Positions 30,845-39,190 of a DNA stretch of 64,000 nt are shown one piece after another. Source of the stretch: Sphingopyxis sp. YR583 (GTDB taxonomy: Bacteria; Pseudomonadota; Alphaproteobacteria; Sphingomonadales; Sphingomonadaceae); NCBI RefSeq assembly GCF_900108295.1, contig NZ_FNWK01000001.1, positions 1,550,001 through 1,614,000 on the forward strand. The letters are read 5' to 3'. Position 1 is the stretch's first letter. Each line of letters opens with the position of its first letter. The position numbers and the translations under genes were made by a program. The notes under the pieces are model-generated. The model was not told the origin of the DNA and ran no database searches. It worked only from the letters and a program-made list of their open reading frames with translations.

Positions 30845-32155
30845 ATGACCGTCGTAACCCGTTTCGCTCCGTCGCCGACCGGCACCCTGCATGTCGGCAA
30901 TGTCCGCACCGCACTCCATAACTGGCTGTGGGCGCGCAAGCATGGCGGCCGCTTTCTGCTGCGCATCGACGACACCGACATCGAACGGTCGAAAGAGGAA
31001 TATGTCGACGCGATCCGCGCCGATCTGGCATGGCTCGGTTTCGACATCGACGGCGAGGAGCGCCAGTCGGCGCGCTTCGCCCTCTATGAGGCCGAGTTCG
31101 AGAAGCTGAAGGCGGCGGGGCGCGTCTATGCCTGTTACGAGACGCCCGAAGAACTCGACATCCGGCGCAAGGTGCTGCTGTCGCGCGGGCTGCCCCCGGT
31201 GTATGAACGCAAGCCCGCCGACGCACCGGTCCCCGAGGGCATCGCACCGCACTGGCGCTTTCGTCTCGACCATGACGCGCCGATCGAATGGACCGACATG
31301 GTCCGCGGCCCGCAGCATTTCGAGCCGAAGACGATGTCCGATCCCGTCGTGCGCCGCGCGGACGGCAGCTGGCTTTATCTGCTTCCCAGCGTGATCGACG
31401 ATATCGCGATGGGCATCACGCACGTCGTGCGCGGCGAGGATCATGTGTCGAACACCGCAACGCAAATCCAGATGTTCGACGCACTCGGCGCGGCGCCGCC
31501 CGAATTTGCGCATGAGGCGTTGCTTGTCGGGACCGAAGGCAAATTGTCGAAGCGGCTGGGCTCGCTCGGCATGGCGAGCCTGCGCGATGACGGTATCGAG
31601 CCGATCGCGCTGGTCGCGCTGCTGGCGCGTCTGGGGACGAGCGATCCGGTCGAGCCGGTGACGCATGTAGCGCCGCTGGTCGAAAGCGTCGATTTTGCCC
31701 GTTTCGGCCGTGCGCCTGCGCGCTTCGACGACGCCGAACTCGCGCTGCTCAATCAGAAAATCCTGCATCACACCCATTATGCCGCCGTCGCACCGCGCCT
31801 GCCGAGCGCGATCGACGAGGCGCGCTGGAACGCGATTCGCCCGAACCTGACGACGGTCGCCGATGCGGCCGACTGGGTCGCGGTGTTCGACGGTCCCTTT
31901 ACCCCGCCACCGGCGGAAGAGAGCGACCGCGCGGTGCTCGCCGCAGCGGCACAGGCGGCGCCCGCGACCGACTGGAGCGCCGATCCGTGGCACGCGCTCA
32001 CCGGCGCCGTGAAGGAGACGACCGGAGCAAAGGGCCGCGCTCTGTTCCTACCGCTGCGCCGCACACTGACCGGCCGCGACCACGGGCCCGACATGGCCGA
32101 GCTGCTGCCGCTGATCAACAAGGATCAGGCGGTGGCACGTTTCTCCGCCGCCTGA
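30845..32155 (+). CDS. gltX: glutamate--tRNA ligase (short form)
   Basis: A 436-residue class I synthetase. The HIGH-type motif appears as FAPSPTGTLHVGN and the second motif as KLSKRLGSL. It is shorter than the roughly 470-490-residue GltX and resembles the second GltX present in many alphaproteobacteria, where duplicated enzymes can split tRNA-Glu and tRNA-Gln charging. Whether it is the discriminating copy cannot be told from here. Confidence 0.93.
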   Translation: MTVVTRFAPSPTGTLHVGNVRTALHNWLWARKHGGRFLLRIDDTDIERSKEEYVDAIRADLAWLGFDIDGEERQSARFALYEAEFEKLKAAGRVYACYETPEELDIRRKVLLSRGLPPVYERKPADAPVPEGIAPHWRFRLDHDAPIEWTDMVRGPQHFEPKTMSDPVVRRADGSWLYLLPSVIDDIAMGITHVVRGEDHVSNTATQIQMFDALGAAPPEFAHEALLVGTEGKLSKRLGSLGMASLRDDGIEPIALVALLARLGTSDPVEPVTHVAPLVESVDFARFGRAPARFDDAELALLNQKILHHTHYAAVAPRLPSAIDEARWNAIRPNLTTVADAADWVAVFDGPFTPPPAEESDRAVLAAAAQAAPATDWSADPWHALTGAVKETTGAKGRALFLPLRRTLTGRDHGPDMAELLPLINKDQAVARFSAA

Positions 32156-32297
32156 CGGCGCGTTAAAGCGCGCGCACCGATGTTTACCGATTCGCTTGAC
32201 ATGCGACGTAATGTTATAATATCACTTTGACCTGACCTGGCCGATAGCAACGGTCGGAACGCGGCGGGGCCGGGTCGTACAGGCAAGGAGAGATGCC

Positions 32298-33035
32298 ATG
32301 ACCCTGATACCCCTGATTTCGGCGATTATGACCGCGCCAGAGGCGACCACAGCGCCAGCAGGCGCCGCGATGCCGCTGGCGCGTAGCAGCTATGGAAGCG
32401 ATGCCCGTCACCACCCTGTCGCGGCCTTGTTCGCGGTGGGATTGCCCGCGGCGCTGGTCGTCGCGGTCGCGCTGTCGCCGATGATCATCGAAATGGCGCC
32501 GAAGAGCGAACCGATGACCGGAACATTGGTCGAGCTCGACAAGCCGCTCGATCCGCCGCCGCCCAAACAGGCGGATGATGTCGAACCAATGCCGCGAACC
32601 GCCTCGACGCCCGACGTCGTCGATCCGGTCGTCCCGACGACGCCGCTGTCGGAGACCCGGTTCGATCCAGGCCCCTCGATACCCGACCCCGGACCCGTCG
32701 ACCTTGGCCCGCCGGCGCGACCTGCCGACCCGCCGCCGCTGCCAAAACTGGTGATGGCCGAACTCGATTCGAAATTCGCGGGAACGTTCCAGCCCGATTA
32801 TCCGGCGCGCGAGCAGCGCGAGCAGATCGAGGGCGCGGCAAAAGTCCGTGTGCTGATCGGCACCGATGGACGCGTGAAAGCGGTCGAGCTGGTGAGCACC
32901 GACAGCCGGGGATTCTTCGAGGAAACGAAGCGTCGCGCGCTCGCGAAATGGCGCTTCAAGCCGGCGACGCGCGGCGGGGTGCCCGAGGAAAGCTGGATGG
33001 TGATGACGGTCCGCTTCCAGATCAAGAACGCCTAA
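32298..33035 (+). CDS. TonB-family energy-transducing protein
   Basis: A 245-residue protein with one membrane helix (about residues 43-63, FAVGLPAALVVAVALS), a proline-rich periplasmic spacer (residues 75-145, PPPKQADD ... PDPGPVDLGPP), and a C-terminal TonB domain (YPAREQREQIEGAAKVRVLI; KRRALAKWRFKPA). It would couple the proton motive force to TonB-dependent receptors such as the two in this window. No exbB/exbD nearby. The 142 bases before it contain TTGACA at 32196 but no well-spaced -10. Confidence 0.88.
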   Translation: MTLIPLISAIMTAPEATTAPAGAAMPLARSSYGSDARHHPVAALFAVGLPAALVVAVALSPMIIEMAPKSEPMTGTLVELDKPLDPPPPKQADDVEPMPRTASTPDVVDPVVPTTPLSETRFDPGPSIPDPGPVDLGPPARPADPPPLPKLVMAELDSKFAGTFQPDYPAREQREQIEGAAKVRVLIGTDGRVKAVELVSTDSRGFFEETKRRALAKWRFKPATRGGVPEESWMVMTVRFQIKNA

Positions 33036-33058
33036 GTCCCCGAGACTCGACCCCTCCC

Positions 33059-33095
33059 GGGCGGGCGGCCGATGTGTCGCTCGCCCTTTCCTTTT
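33059..33095 (+). terminator. intrinsic terminator after tonB-like gene
   Basis: A 9-bp stem (GGGCGGGCG at 33059-33067 with CGCTCGCCC at 33078-33086, one G-T pair) followed by TTTCCTTTT, 23 bases after the stop. Confidence 0.85.
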
Positions 33096-33256
33096 GCTTG
33101 ACAGAAAGGCCGAATCCCGCCAAAGGCGCCCGGATATTGAGGGGCGGCGCGGCGTCGCGCGGCCCTTTCATGTTTTTCACACCAACGTCGGGGCCCTAGT
33201 CCCGCCGCATCCATCGGACCTCCGGCGGATGTGCAGTTACTTCGAGGAACAGGGCC

Positions 33257-33424
33257 ATGGCCAAGCCGACGACCGTCAAGATCAAGCTGGTGAGCACCGC
33301 CGACACGGGCTTTTTCTATGTCACGAAAAAGAACCCGCGCACGATGACCGAAAAAATGTCGGTGCGTAAGTATGACCCGCGTGTCCGCAAGCACGTCGAG
33401 TTCAAGGAAGCCAAGATCAAGTGA
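33257..33424 (+). CDS. rpmG: 50S ribosomal protein L33
   Basis: A 55-residue protein beginning [18 protein letters not shown] and containing YVTKKNPRT and [14 protein letters not shown], the L33 signature. It lacks the paired CxxC zinc ligands, so it is the zinc-free form. The start has GAGGAACAGGG shortly upstream. A REP-like palindrome and a terminator follow. Confidence 0.96.
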   Translation: MAKPTTVKIKLVSTADTGFFYVTKKNPRTMTEKMSVRKYDPRVRKHVEFKEAKIK

Positions 33425-33468
33425 TGTATTTCCCCATGCGCTGAACGCGCGTGGGGTGGAAATGCATC
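33424..33468. repeat. long imperfect hairpin directly after rpmG
   Basis: Arms run from the rpmG stop (TGATGTATTTCC) to GGAAATGCATCA, closing over a GCGC/GCGC inner stem. About 18 of 20 positions can pair. It may protect the rpmG mRNA 3' end or act with the terminator further on. Confidence 0.55.
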
Positions 33469-33470
33469 AT

Positions 33471-33490
33471 CCCGGCGAATGCCGGGATCC
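33471..33490. repeat. REP-like palindrome
   Basis: ATCCCGGC-gaat-GCCGGGAT, an 8-bp perfect stem with four-base loop. Elements of the type TCATCCCGGCGAANGCCGGGATCC are widespread intergenic repeats in sphingomonads and other alphaproteobacteria. Confidence 0.6.
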
Positions 33491-33492
33491 AG

Positions 33493-33518
33493 AAGGGCGG
33501 CCGCGTGCCGCCCTTTTT
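33493..33518 (+). terminator. intrinsic terminator downstream of rpmG
   Basis: AAGGGCGG stem with CCGCCCTT across a 7-base loop, ending in TTTTT. It lies before the end of the convergent asnC-like gene. Confidence 0.85.
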
Positions 33519-33528
33519 CGTGTCCGCG

Positions 33529-34005
33529 TCAGGCATCGCGCAGCGGCCGGCGCGCGACATCATTTTCAATGATGTGCCGGATCGTGATCAGCGTCTTGAA
33601 CGAATGGACGCCCTTGTCCTCGCTCAGCGCCCGGCGCGTAAAGCTGTCATATTCCTCCATCGACCCGATCTGAACCTTCAACAGAAAGTCGTCGTCGCCG
33701 GTTACGTCCCACGCCCCTGTTATTTCGGGATGGCGGGCAATCTCGCGCGCGAAAGCGTCCATGGTCTGCGGCCCCGCCTGTTGCATCCGAACGAGGATGT
33801 GCATGGTGAGCGCCGATCCGGTCAGCGCCGGATCGACCACCGCGATATCCGCAATGATCACCTTCTCCTCGCGCAGGCGGCGCAGGCGGCGGAGCACAGC
33901 AGACAGTGACAGTCCGACCTTCTCGGCGAGGATTCGCGCGGGCTGGAGATTATCTTGCCGTACCAGCGCGAGCAGGCGGCGGTCGAAATCGTCGAGATCG
34001 ATCAT
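33529..34005 (-). CDS. Lrp/AsnC-family transcriptional regulator
   Basis: A 158-residue regulator starting MIDLDDFDRRLLALVRQD. The helix-turn-helix is RILAEKVGLSLSAVLRRLRRL, and the RAM ligand-binding domain follows (residues 65-150, ITGAWDVTGDDDFLLKV). Members sense amino acids. A start three codons upstream (34014) is possible. It is divergent from a small open frame at 34147. Confidence 0.9.
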   Translation of the reverse strand: MIDLDDFDRRLLALVRQDNLQPARILAEKVGLSLSAVLRRLRRLREEKVIIADIAVVDPALTGSALTMHILVRMQQAGPQTMDAFAREIARHPEITGAWDVTGDDDFLLKVQIGSMEEYDSFTRRALSEDKGVHSFKTLITIRHIIENDVARRPLRDA

Positions 34006-34146
34006 TTTTCGCATATAATAACAAATAGCGCGAAAATTGGTCGCACGCACGATCAATTTCGGCGCCTATGGCCGTGTCGGCCGGGGTAATGATCATGCGT
34101 CCGGGCAGGCTCTCTTCACCGCGAATCCGGGCACAGGAGACAGACG

Positions 34147-34308
34147 ATGACCCTCTCGACCCCCGAAACGCACTGGATCGGCCGTATCTGGAACGCTGCC
34201 ATCGAAGCCTCGGCGACCGCTGTCGCCATTCATTATGCGGCGCCCTGGCAGCAGGCAGCAGCCTTGCGGCACCCGGAACGGACCGTCCGCGACGCCTGCG
34301 CCGCCTGA
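34147..34308 (+). CDS. possible small protein, 53 residues
   Basis: ATG preceded by CAGGAGACAG, then 53 codons ending at TGA (opening MTLSTPETHWIGRIWNAAIE). The ribosome binding site is good and the start diverges from the AsnC-family gene, whose targets often lie just there. No family recognised and no membrane segment. A chance open frame in GC-rich DNA cannot be ruled out. Confidence 0.4.
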   Translation: MTLSTPETHWIGRIWNAAIEASATAVAIHYAAPWQQAAALRHPERTVRDACAA

Positions 34309-34330
34309 CGGTCCGCCCTGCCCGCAGCGG

Positions 34331-34678
34331 TCAGCAGCGACGCTTGCGATCGATCTCGCGGCCGAGCAGCGCGCCGCCGGCAGCGCCAAGGATCGTGCCG
34401 GTGGCGCGATCGCCGCGACGGTCGACTTCACGGCCGAGCAACGCGCCGGCAGCGCCGCCGACGATCAGCCCCGTCGTGCCGCTCGTGCGGCAGCCCCGAT
34501 AATATCGTTTCTCGCGATGGCCCCGGTAATCGCGGCGATCGTGCCAGCGATCGTGGCCCCGGTCGCTATAATGCCCGTGCCGATGGTGGCGGCTTCGCGC
34601 ATCGGCTTCGGTCGGCAAAGCCGCCAGCGTGGTCGCACCGATCAAGGCGGTCAGCGCCAGCCTCTTCATCAAAAACAT
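34331..34678 (-). CDS. glycine-zipper 2TM domain protein
   Basis: A 115-residue exported protein: signal peptide (MKRLALTALIGATTLAALP), a histidine/arginine-rich tract (RSRHHRHGHYSDRGHDRWH), then two glycine-zipper segments (GLIVGGAAGALLGREVDRRG and TILGAAGGALLGREIDRK). Similar proteins are surface or outer-membrane-associated and of unclear role. AAGGA lies 6 bases upstream of the chosen ATG. Confidence 0.85.
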   Translation of the reverse strand: MFLMKRLALTALIGATTLAALPTEADARSRHHRHGHYSDRGHDRWHDRRDYRGHREKRYYRGCRTSGTTGLIVGGAAGALLGREVDRRGDRATGTILGAAGGALLGREIDRKRRC

Positions 34679-34820
34679 CTTATGTCCTTCCATCCTGAAC
34701 CCCCGCGACCGGAGTAAGGATGGAAAGCTGAACCCTGCCCGTCACGCCGCCGGCGCGAGCAGCGGCTGGCCGATGATTTTGGGCAGCCTGTCGCAACGCG
34801 TGCCGCGCGGCCGGTAAAGG

Positions 34821-35183
34821 TCAGGCGAAGACCCCGACGCTTTCGATGAACTTGATCACCGAAATCGGTTTCGAGACATAGGCCTCGGCGCCCGCCGCCT
34901 TGATCTGCTCTTCGTCGCCCTTCCCCGCATAGGCGGTCACCGCCATGATCGGGACGGCGCGCAGGGTTAGGTCGGCCTTCATCTGGCCGATCAACTCGAG
35001 TCCGCTGACATGCGGAAGCTGGATGTCCATGATGATAAGGTCGGGCGAAACCTCGCGCGCCTTCGCCAGCGCATCGCGCCCGTCGCGCACCGGATGCGCG
35101 CTGTAGCCATGGGCGTTGAGCAGGTCGCAGAAGAGGCGGAGGTTGAGCTCATTATCTTCGACGACCAGGATGGTCTTGCCCAT
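34821..35183 (-). CDS. divK: DivK-like single-domain response regulator
   Basis: A 120-residue receiver domain with no output domain. The acidic pocket (VVEDNELN), phosphoacceptor Asp in LIIMDIQLPHVSGLEL, the Thr/Ala block AVTAYAGKGDEEQIKAAGAE and the Lys in YVSKPISVIKFIE are all present and closely follow Caulobacter DivK. DivK controls the CckA-CtrA cell-cycle pathway through DivL. In Caulobacter the gene is near pleD; pleD is not seen here, but rpmG is 1.4 kb away. Confidence 0.9.
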   Translation of the reverse strand: MGKTILVVEDNELNLRLFCDLLNAHGYSAHPVRDGRDALAKAREVSPDLIIMDIQLPHVSGLELIGQMKADLTLRAVPIMAVTAYAGKGDEEQIKAAGAEAYVSKPISVIKFIESVGVFA

Positions 35184-35272
35184 GTTACTTATGTTCCCCA
35201 CCTTGCGTGCGCGGCCCGTTTAGGCGAATCGGCCGCACGACACAATTGCATCGCGATGAAGGGACTTACGAC

Positions 35273-35536
35273 TTGAACGATGGCGATGCCGCGCTGGCGC
35301 TCCAGGCGCTCGGCTGGATCCTGAGCGACGAACCGCGCGCCGAACGGCTGCTGGGCCTGACCGGGCTGGCGCCGGACGAACTGCGCGCTTCGCTCGGCGA
35401 GCAGGCGACGCTCGCCGCGATCCTTTCCTTCCTTACCGCCCACGAAAACGACCTTGTCGCCTGCGCCGATGCGTTGCAGGTGCCGCCCGCCAGCATTGCC
35501 GCTGCAGCCCAACGACTCGAAGGAACCATCGCATGA
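35273..35536 (+). CDS. DUF3572 family protein
   Basis: An 87-residue all-helical protein (LQALGWILSDEPRAERLLGLTGL ... SFLTAHENDLVACAD in abbreviated form), matching the alphaproteobacterial DUF3572 family of unknown function. The start is most likely TTG at 35273 with AAGGGA upstream. Its stop overlaps the next ATG (ATGA). Usually found beside divK, as here. Confidence 0.82.
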   Translation: MNDGDAALALQALGWILSDEPRAERLLGLTGLAPDELRASLGEQATLAAILSFLTAHENDLVACADALQVPPASIAAAAQRLEGTIA

Positions 35537-36174
35537 ACCGCCCGCTCGTCATCACCGATTGCGACGAGGTGCTGATGCACATGGTCGTCCCCTTCGCCGA
35601 ATGGGTCGACACCGAACATGGCGTTATCTTTCGTATCGAGGACGCGAGCTTCGCAAACGCGTTGAAGCGCAAGGAGTGCGGTACGCCGCTGGAAGCAGCC
35701 CAAGTATGGCCCCTGCTCGACGGTTTTTTCCGTACCGAAATGACGCGGCAATATCCGATCGTGGGCGCCTTGACGGCCATGGCCGCAATCGGCGCCGAGG
35801 CCGATATCGTCGTCCTCACCAATGTCGGTCCCGAACATCAGCAGGCGCGGATCGAACAGCTCGCGCTCCACGATTTCCACGCGCCGGTAATCGGCAGCCG
35901 CGGCGGCAAGGGCGAACCGGTGCGCCGCCTGATCGAGGAATATAAGCCGTCGGTCGCCGTCTTCATCGACGATCTGGCCGGCCATCATCAATCGGTCGCA
36001 GAGGTGGCGCCCGACGTATGGCGGCTGCACCTCGTCGGCGAACCGGCGATCGCGGACAAGATCACACCCGCCCGCTTTGCCCATGCGCGAATCGACGATT
36101 GGAAAGAGGCGCAGGGCTGGATATTGGCGCGCCTTGCCGAAAACATCCCCGCCCCGGCCCCCGAGCCGGTCTAA
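35533..36174 (+). CDS. HAD-superfamily hydrolase
   Basis: A 213-residue protein. HAD motif I is ITDCDEVLM near the start, motif II VVLTNVG, and motif IV VFIDDLAGHH. Substrate unknown. ATGA overlap with the DUF3572 gene and a 14-base gap to the RidA-like gene suggest one operon of at least four genes through 37813. Confidence 0.87.
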   Translation: MNRPLVITDCDEVLMHMVVPFAEWVDTEHGVIFRIEDASFANALKRKECGTPLEAAQVWPLLDGFFRTEMTRQYPIVGALTAMAAIGAEADIVVLTNVGPEHQQARIEQLALHDFHAPVIGSRGGKGEPVRRLIEEYKPSVAVFIDDLAGHHQSVAEVAPDVWRLHLVGEPAIADKITPARFAHARIDDWKEAQGWILARLAENIPAPAPEPV

Positions 36175-36188
36175 TCAAGGAACATCCC

Positions 36189-36653
36189 ATGGATATCGCC
36201 GCCAAAATCGCCGAACTCGGCCTCGAACTCCCCAAGCCCGCCGCGCCGGTCGCCGCCTATGTCCCCGTCGTCGAACATGGCGGCCTGCTTTACGTCAGCG
36301 GCCAATTGCCCTTCCGTGACGGACAGGTCGTCACCGGCCGCCTCGGCGAAGACCTCGATGTCGCGGGCGGACAGGATGCCGCGCAGCGCGTCGCACTGAT
36401 GCTCGTCGCCCAGATCGGGCAGGCGCTCGGTGGCGACTGGTCGCGCCTTGAGCGCGTCGTCAAGCTCGGCGTGTTCGTCAACAGCACTCCCGGTTTCACC
36501 GATCAGGCAAAGGTCGCCAATGGCGCGTCGGAGCTGTTCGAGACGCTGTTCGGCGAAGCGGGCCGCCACGCGCGCGCCGCGGTCGGCGTCGCCGTGCTGC
36601 CGCTCGGCGCCGCGGTCGAAGCCGACGCGATCGTCGCGGTGAAGCCCGCCTAG
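36189..36653 (+). CDS. RidA/YjgF family protein
   Basis: A 154-residue protein of the RidA/YjgF/UK114 fold (LLYVSGQLPFRDGQ, VVKLGVFVNSTPGFTDQ, ARAAVGVAVLPLGAAVEADA). The conserved arginine of the imine deaminase site is present in ARAAVGV. This length with a LGLELPKPAAPVAAY opening marks the longer subfamily whose activity is less certain than RidA itself. Confidence 0.9.
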   Translation: MDIAAKIAELGLELPKPAAPVAAYVPVVEHGGLLYVSGQLPFRDGQVVTGRLGEDLDVAGGQDAAQRVALMLVAQIGQALGGDWSRLERVVKLGVFVNSTPGFTDQAKVANGASELFETLFGEAGRHARAAVGVAVLPLGAAVEADAIVAVKPA

Positions 36654-36661
36654 GAGCACCA

Positions 36662-37813
36662 GTGGCCGAAGCCGACCCACCCGCGCGCACGATATCGCTC
36701 GGTAGCGGCGTCACCGCGATCGAAGCCGCGGCGTGGGACGCGCTTCACGACGGCGGCAATCCGTTCGTCAGCCACGCCTTCCTGACCTTGCTCGAAGAAT
36801 CGGGCAGCGTCGGGCCGGGCACCGGCTGGCAGGCGGCACCGCTGCTCGTCGAGGATGCGGACGGGACGCTCGTCGGCGCGGCGCCCGCCTATCTCAAATC
36901 GCACAGCCAGGGCGAATATGTCTTCGACCATGCCTGGGCCGATGCCTGGACGCGCGCGGGCGGCGATTATTATCCCAAGCTGCAGATCGCGGCGCCCTTT
37001 ACCCCGGTGCCGGGACCGCGGCTGCTATCGAATGACAGGGCCGATGCCCTGCTGCTGCTCCGCGCGGCCGAAGCCGTGGTGCGGCAGAACCAGCTGTCGT
37101 CGGCGCATGCGACCTTCGTCGCGCCCGAACAGATGCCGCTGTTCGAAGAGGCGGGCTGGCTCGTCCGCCGCGATATCCAGTTTCATTTCGCCAACCGGGG
37201 CTATGACAGTTTCGAGGATTTCCTCGCCACGCTGAATTCGCAAAAGCGCAAGCAGCTTCGCAAGGAACGGCTGCGCGCCGTCGAGGGCTTGCGGATCGAG
37301 GAACTGACCGGAGGCGCGATCCGTCCCGAACATTGGGACGCGATGTGGCTTTTCTATCAGGACACCGGCGCCCGCAAATGGGGGCATCCGTACCTTACGC
37401 GCGAAGCGTTCGACCTGATGGGGGCGCGGATGGCGGAGCGGATCATCCTGCTCATCGCCTATGACGGCGAAGATCGGCCGGTCGCGGGCGCGCTACACTT
37501 CCTCGGCACCGATACGCTTTACGGCCGCTATTGGGGCTGCCTGACCGAAATCCCCTATCTCCATTTCGAGCTATGCTATTATCGCGCGATCGACATTGCG
37601 ATCGAACGCGGCCTGAAGCGTGTCGAGGCCGGCGCGCAAGGCGGACACAAGCTGGCGCGCGGCTATGGCCCCGTCGCCACCTGGTCGGCGCATTTCATCG
37701 CCGATCCGGGATTTCGCCGTGCCGTTGCCGACTATCTCGAGCAGGAACGCCGCGCGGAAGAATCTGAAATGGAGTGGCTGGAAGGGCATACGCCCTTCAA
37801 GCGGAAGGATTAG
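36662..37813 (+). CDS. DUF482 / GNAT-like acyltransferase family protein
   Basis: A 383-residue protein starting at GTG 8 bases after the RidA-like stop. Family marks include GNPFVSHAFL, a paired GNAT fold, LNSQKRKQLRKER, and late GLKRVEAGAQGGHKLARGY. These proteins are related to FemAB-like aminoacyl transferases, but no substrate is known. The stop overlaps the stop of the convergent gene by 4 bases. Confidence 0.87.
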   Translation: MAEADPPARTISLGSGVTAIEAAAWDALHDGGNPFVSHAFLTLLEESGSVGPGTGWQAAPLLVEDADGTLVGAAPAYLKSHSQGEYVFDHAWADAWTRAGGDYYPKLQIAAPFTPVPGPRLLSNDRADALLLLRAAEAVVRQNQLSSAHATFVAPEQMPLFEEAGWLVRRDIQFHFANRGYDSFEDFLATLNSQKRKQLRKERLRAVEGLRIEELTGGAIRPEHWDAMWLFYQDTGARKWGHPYLTREAFDLMGARMAERIILLIAYDGEDRPVAGALHFLGTDTLYGRYWGCLTEIPYLHFELCYYRAIDIAIERGLKRVEAGAQGGHKLARGYGPVATWSAHFIADPGFRRAVADYLEQERRAEESEMEWLEGHTPFKRKD

Positions 37814-38124
37814 GCCGCAAACCGCCGTGCGGCGGGACGGCGGGCCGTCTCGTCGAGCCAGGCGCGCGCCTGGCGCTGCGCTTCGGCGATTTCGTCGCGG
37901 CTCATCTCGTCCGACAGGTCGGCGCGGCACTGCTGGCCTTCGAGATTGCCGCCGAGCGCCGCGAGATTGAACCATTTATGCGCCTGGATCAGGTCGACAT
38001 CGACCCCGCCAGTGCCGGTAGAAAAAGCGATACCCAGATCGAAATAAGCATTGGCGTCGCCGCGTGCGGCGTCGAGCAGACGGCTCTCGATCAGATATTG
38101 GGCAGACTTCAGACTGTTCGCCAT
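37810..38124 (-). CDS. Sel1-repeat-like small protein
   Basis: A 104-residue protein. The core LLDAARGDANAYFDLGIAFSTG and AHKWFNLAALGGN are one Sel1/TPR-like helical repeat pair, a protein-protein interaction module. The C-terminal tail is basic. No signal peptide, so cytoplasmic. Partner unknown. Confidence 0.75.
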   Translation of the reverse strand: MANSLKSAQYLIESRLLDAARGDANAYFDLGIAFSTGTGGVDVDLIQAHKWFNLAALGGNLEGQQCRADLSDEMSRDEIAEAQRQARAWLDETARRPAARRFAA

Positions 38125-38263
38125 GATAACCCCCTTTGCCTCCACCCCACATGGAGACCTCGGGGCCAAATTTGCGATTTATGGTCAACAAAGCGTTAAC
38201 GATGATCCGAATTTTTGTGGATATCGTCCAAGACTAACGGAAATTGGCGAGTTTCGGCGTTAA

Positions 38264-39103
38264 CTAACCGACCGCCAAATTGTCGATCAGCCGGGTTTTA
38301 CCGATCCGCGCCGCCGCCAACAACCGCGCCGGCGTCCGGAAAGCGCTCAATCTCTCAAGACTGTCGGCATCGGCGAGCGCGACATAATCGACACTGTCGA
38401 AACCGCCCTGGACGATCGCTGCCTCGGCCTTGGCGAGCGTCTCGGCGACGTCGGCGCCCCCCGCAATCGCCTTTGCCGCGGCGTTCAACGCATCGGGAAA
38501 GGCGGTCGCCGCCGCGCGCTGTTCCTTCGACAAATAGGCGTTGCGCGACGACAGCGCGAGCCCGTCGGTGTCGCGCGCGATCGGCGCACCCAAAATGTCG
38601 ATACCGAAATCGAGGTCGCGCGCCATGCGGCGGATGATCGCAAGCTGCTGCCAGTCCTTTTCGCCGAAGATCGCCACATCGGGGCGCACCTGATTGAACA
38701 ATTTGGCGACGACGGTCGCGACGCCGTCGAAATGACCGGGGCGCACCGCTCCGCAATAATCGGCGCCGAGTTCGGCGACTTCGATATGCGTGCTGTGGCC
38801 GCCGGGGTACATCGTCGCGACGTCGGGCGCCCAGAGCAGCCCCGTGCCTTCCTGCGCGAGCATCGCGGCGTCGCGCGCCTCGTCGCGCGGATAGGCGTCG
38901 AAATCCTCGTTCGGGCCGAACTGGGTCGGATTGACGAAAATCGACACGACCGCATGGTCGGCAACGCGCTTTGCCATGCGGACGAGCGAGAGATGCCCGT
39001 CGTGCAGCGATCCCATCGTCGGGACCAGAGCGACGCTCTTGCCCCCCTGCTTTAGTGCCGTAACGGCACGGTGCAGCATTGCGATGTCACGGATGATTTG
39101 CAC
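38264..39103 (-). CDS. panC: pantothenate synthetase
   Basis: A 279-residue enzyme joining pantoate and beta-alanine with ATP. Motifs PTMGSLHDGHLSLVRMA, SIFVNPTQFGPNEDFDAYPRD and FGEKDWQQLAIIRRM (HIGH and KMSK-like sites) are present. It starts with GTG at 39103, with GGAGGG upstream. Divergent from mipZ across 87 bases. Confidence 0.97.
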   Translation of the reverse strand: MQIIRDIAMLHRAVTALKQGGKSVALVPTMGSLHDGHLSLVRMAKRVADHAVVSIFVNPTQFGPNEDFDAYPRDEARDAAMLAQEGTGLLWAPDVATMYPGGHSTHIEVAELGADYCGAVRPGHFDGVATVVAKLFNQVRPDVAIFGEKDWQQLAIIRRMARDLDFGIDILGAPIARDTDGLALSSRNAYLSKEQRAAATAFPDALNAAAKAIAGGADVAETLAKAEAAIVQGGFDSVDYVALADADSLERLSAFRTPARLLAAARIGKTRLIDNLAVG

Positions 39104-39190
39104 GCCCGGTCGCCCTCCGATATTGGCGCGACTATATCACTTCGCGCGCCGGCCGCCCATGCCGCGCAAACAGGAAAATCGCAACGCCCC

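Noticed and set aside
32196..32220. TTGACA and TATAAT before the tonB-like gene as a sigma-70 promoter
   Set aside because: The spacer is only 13 bases, too short for a normal sigma-70 promoter.
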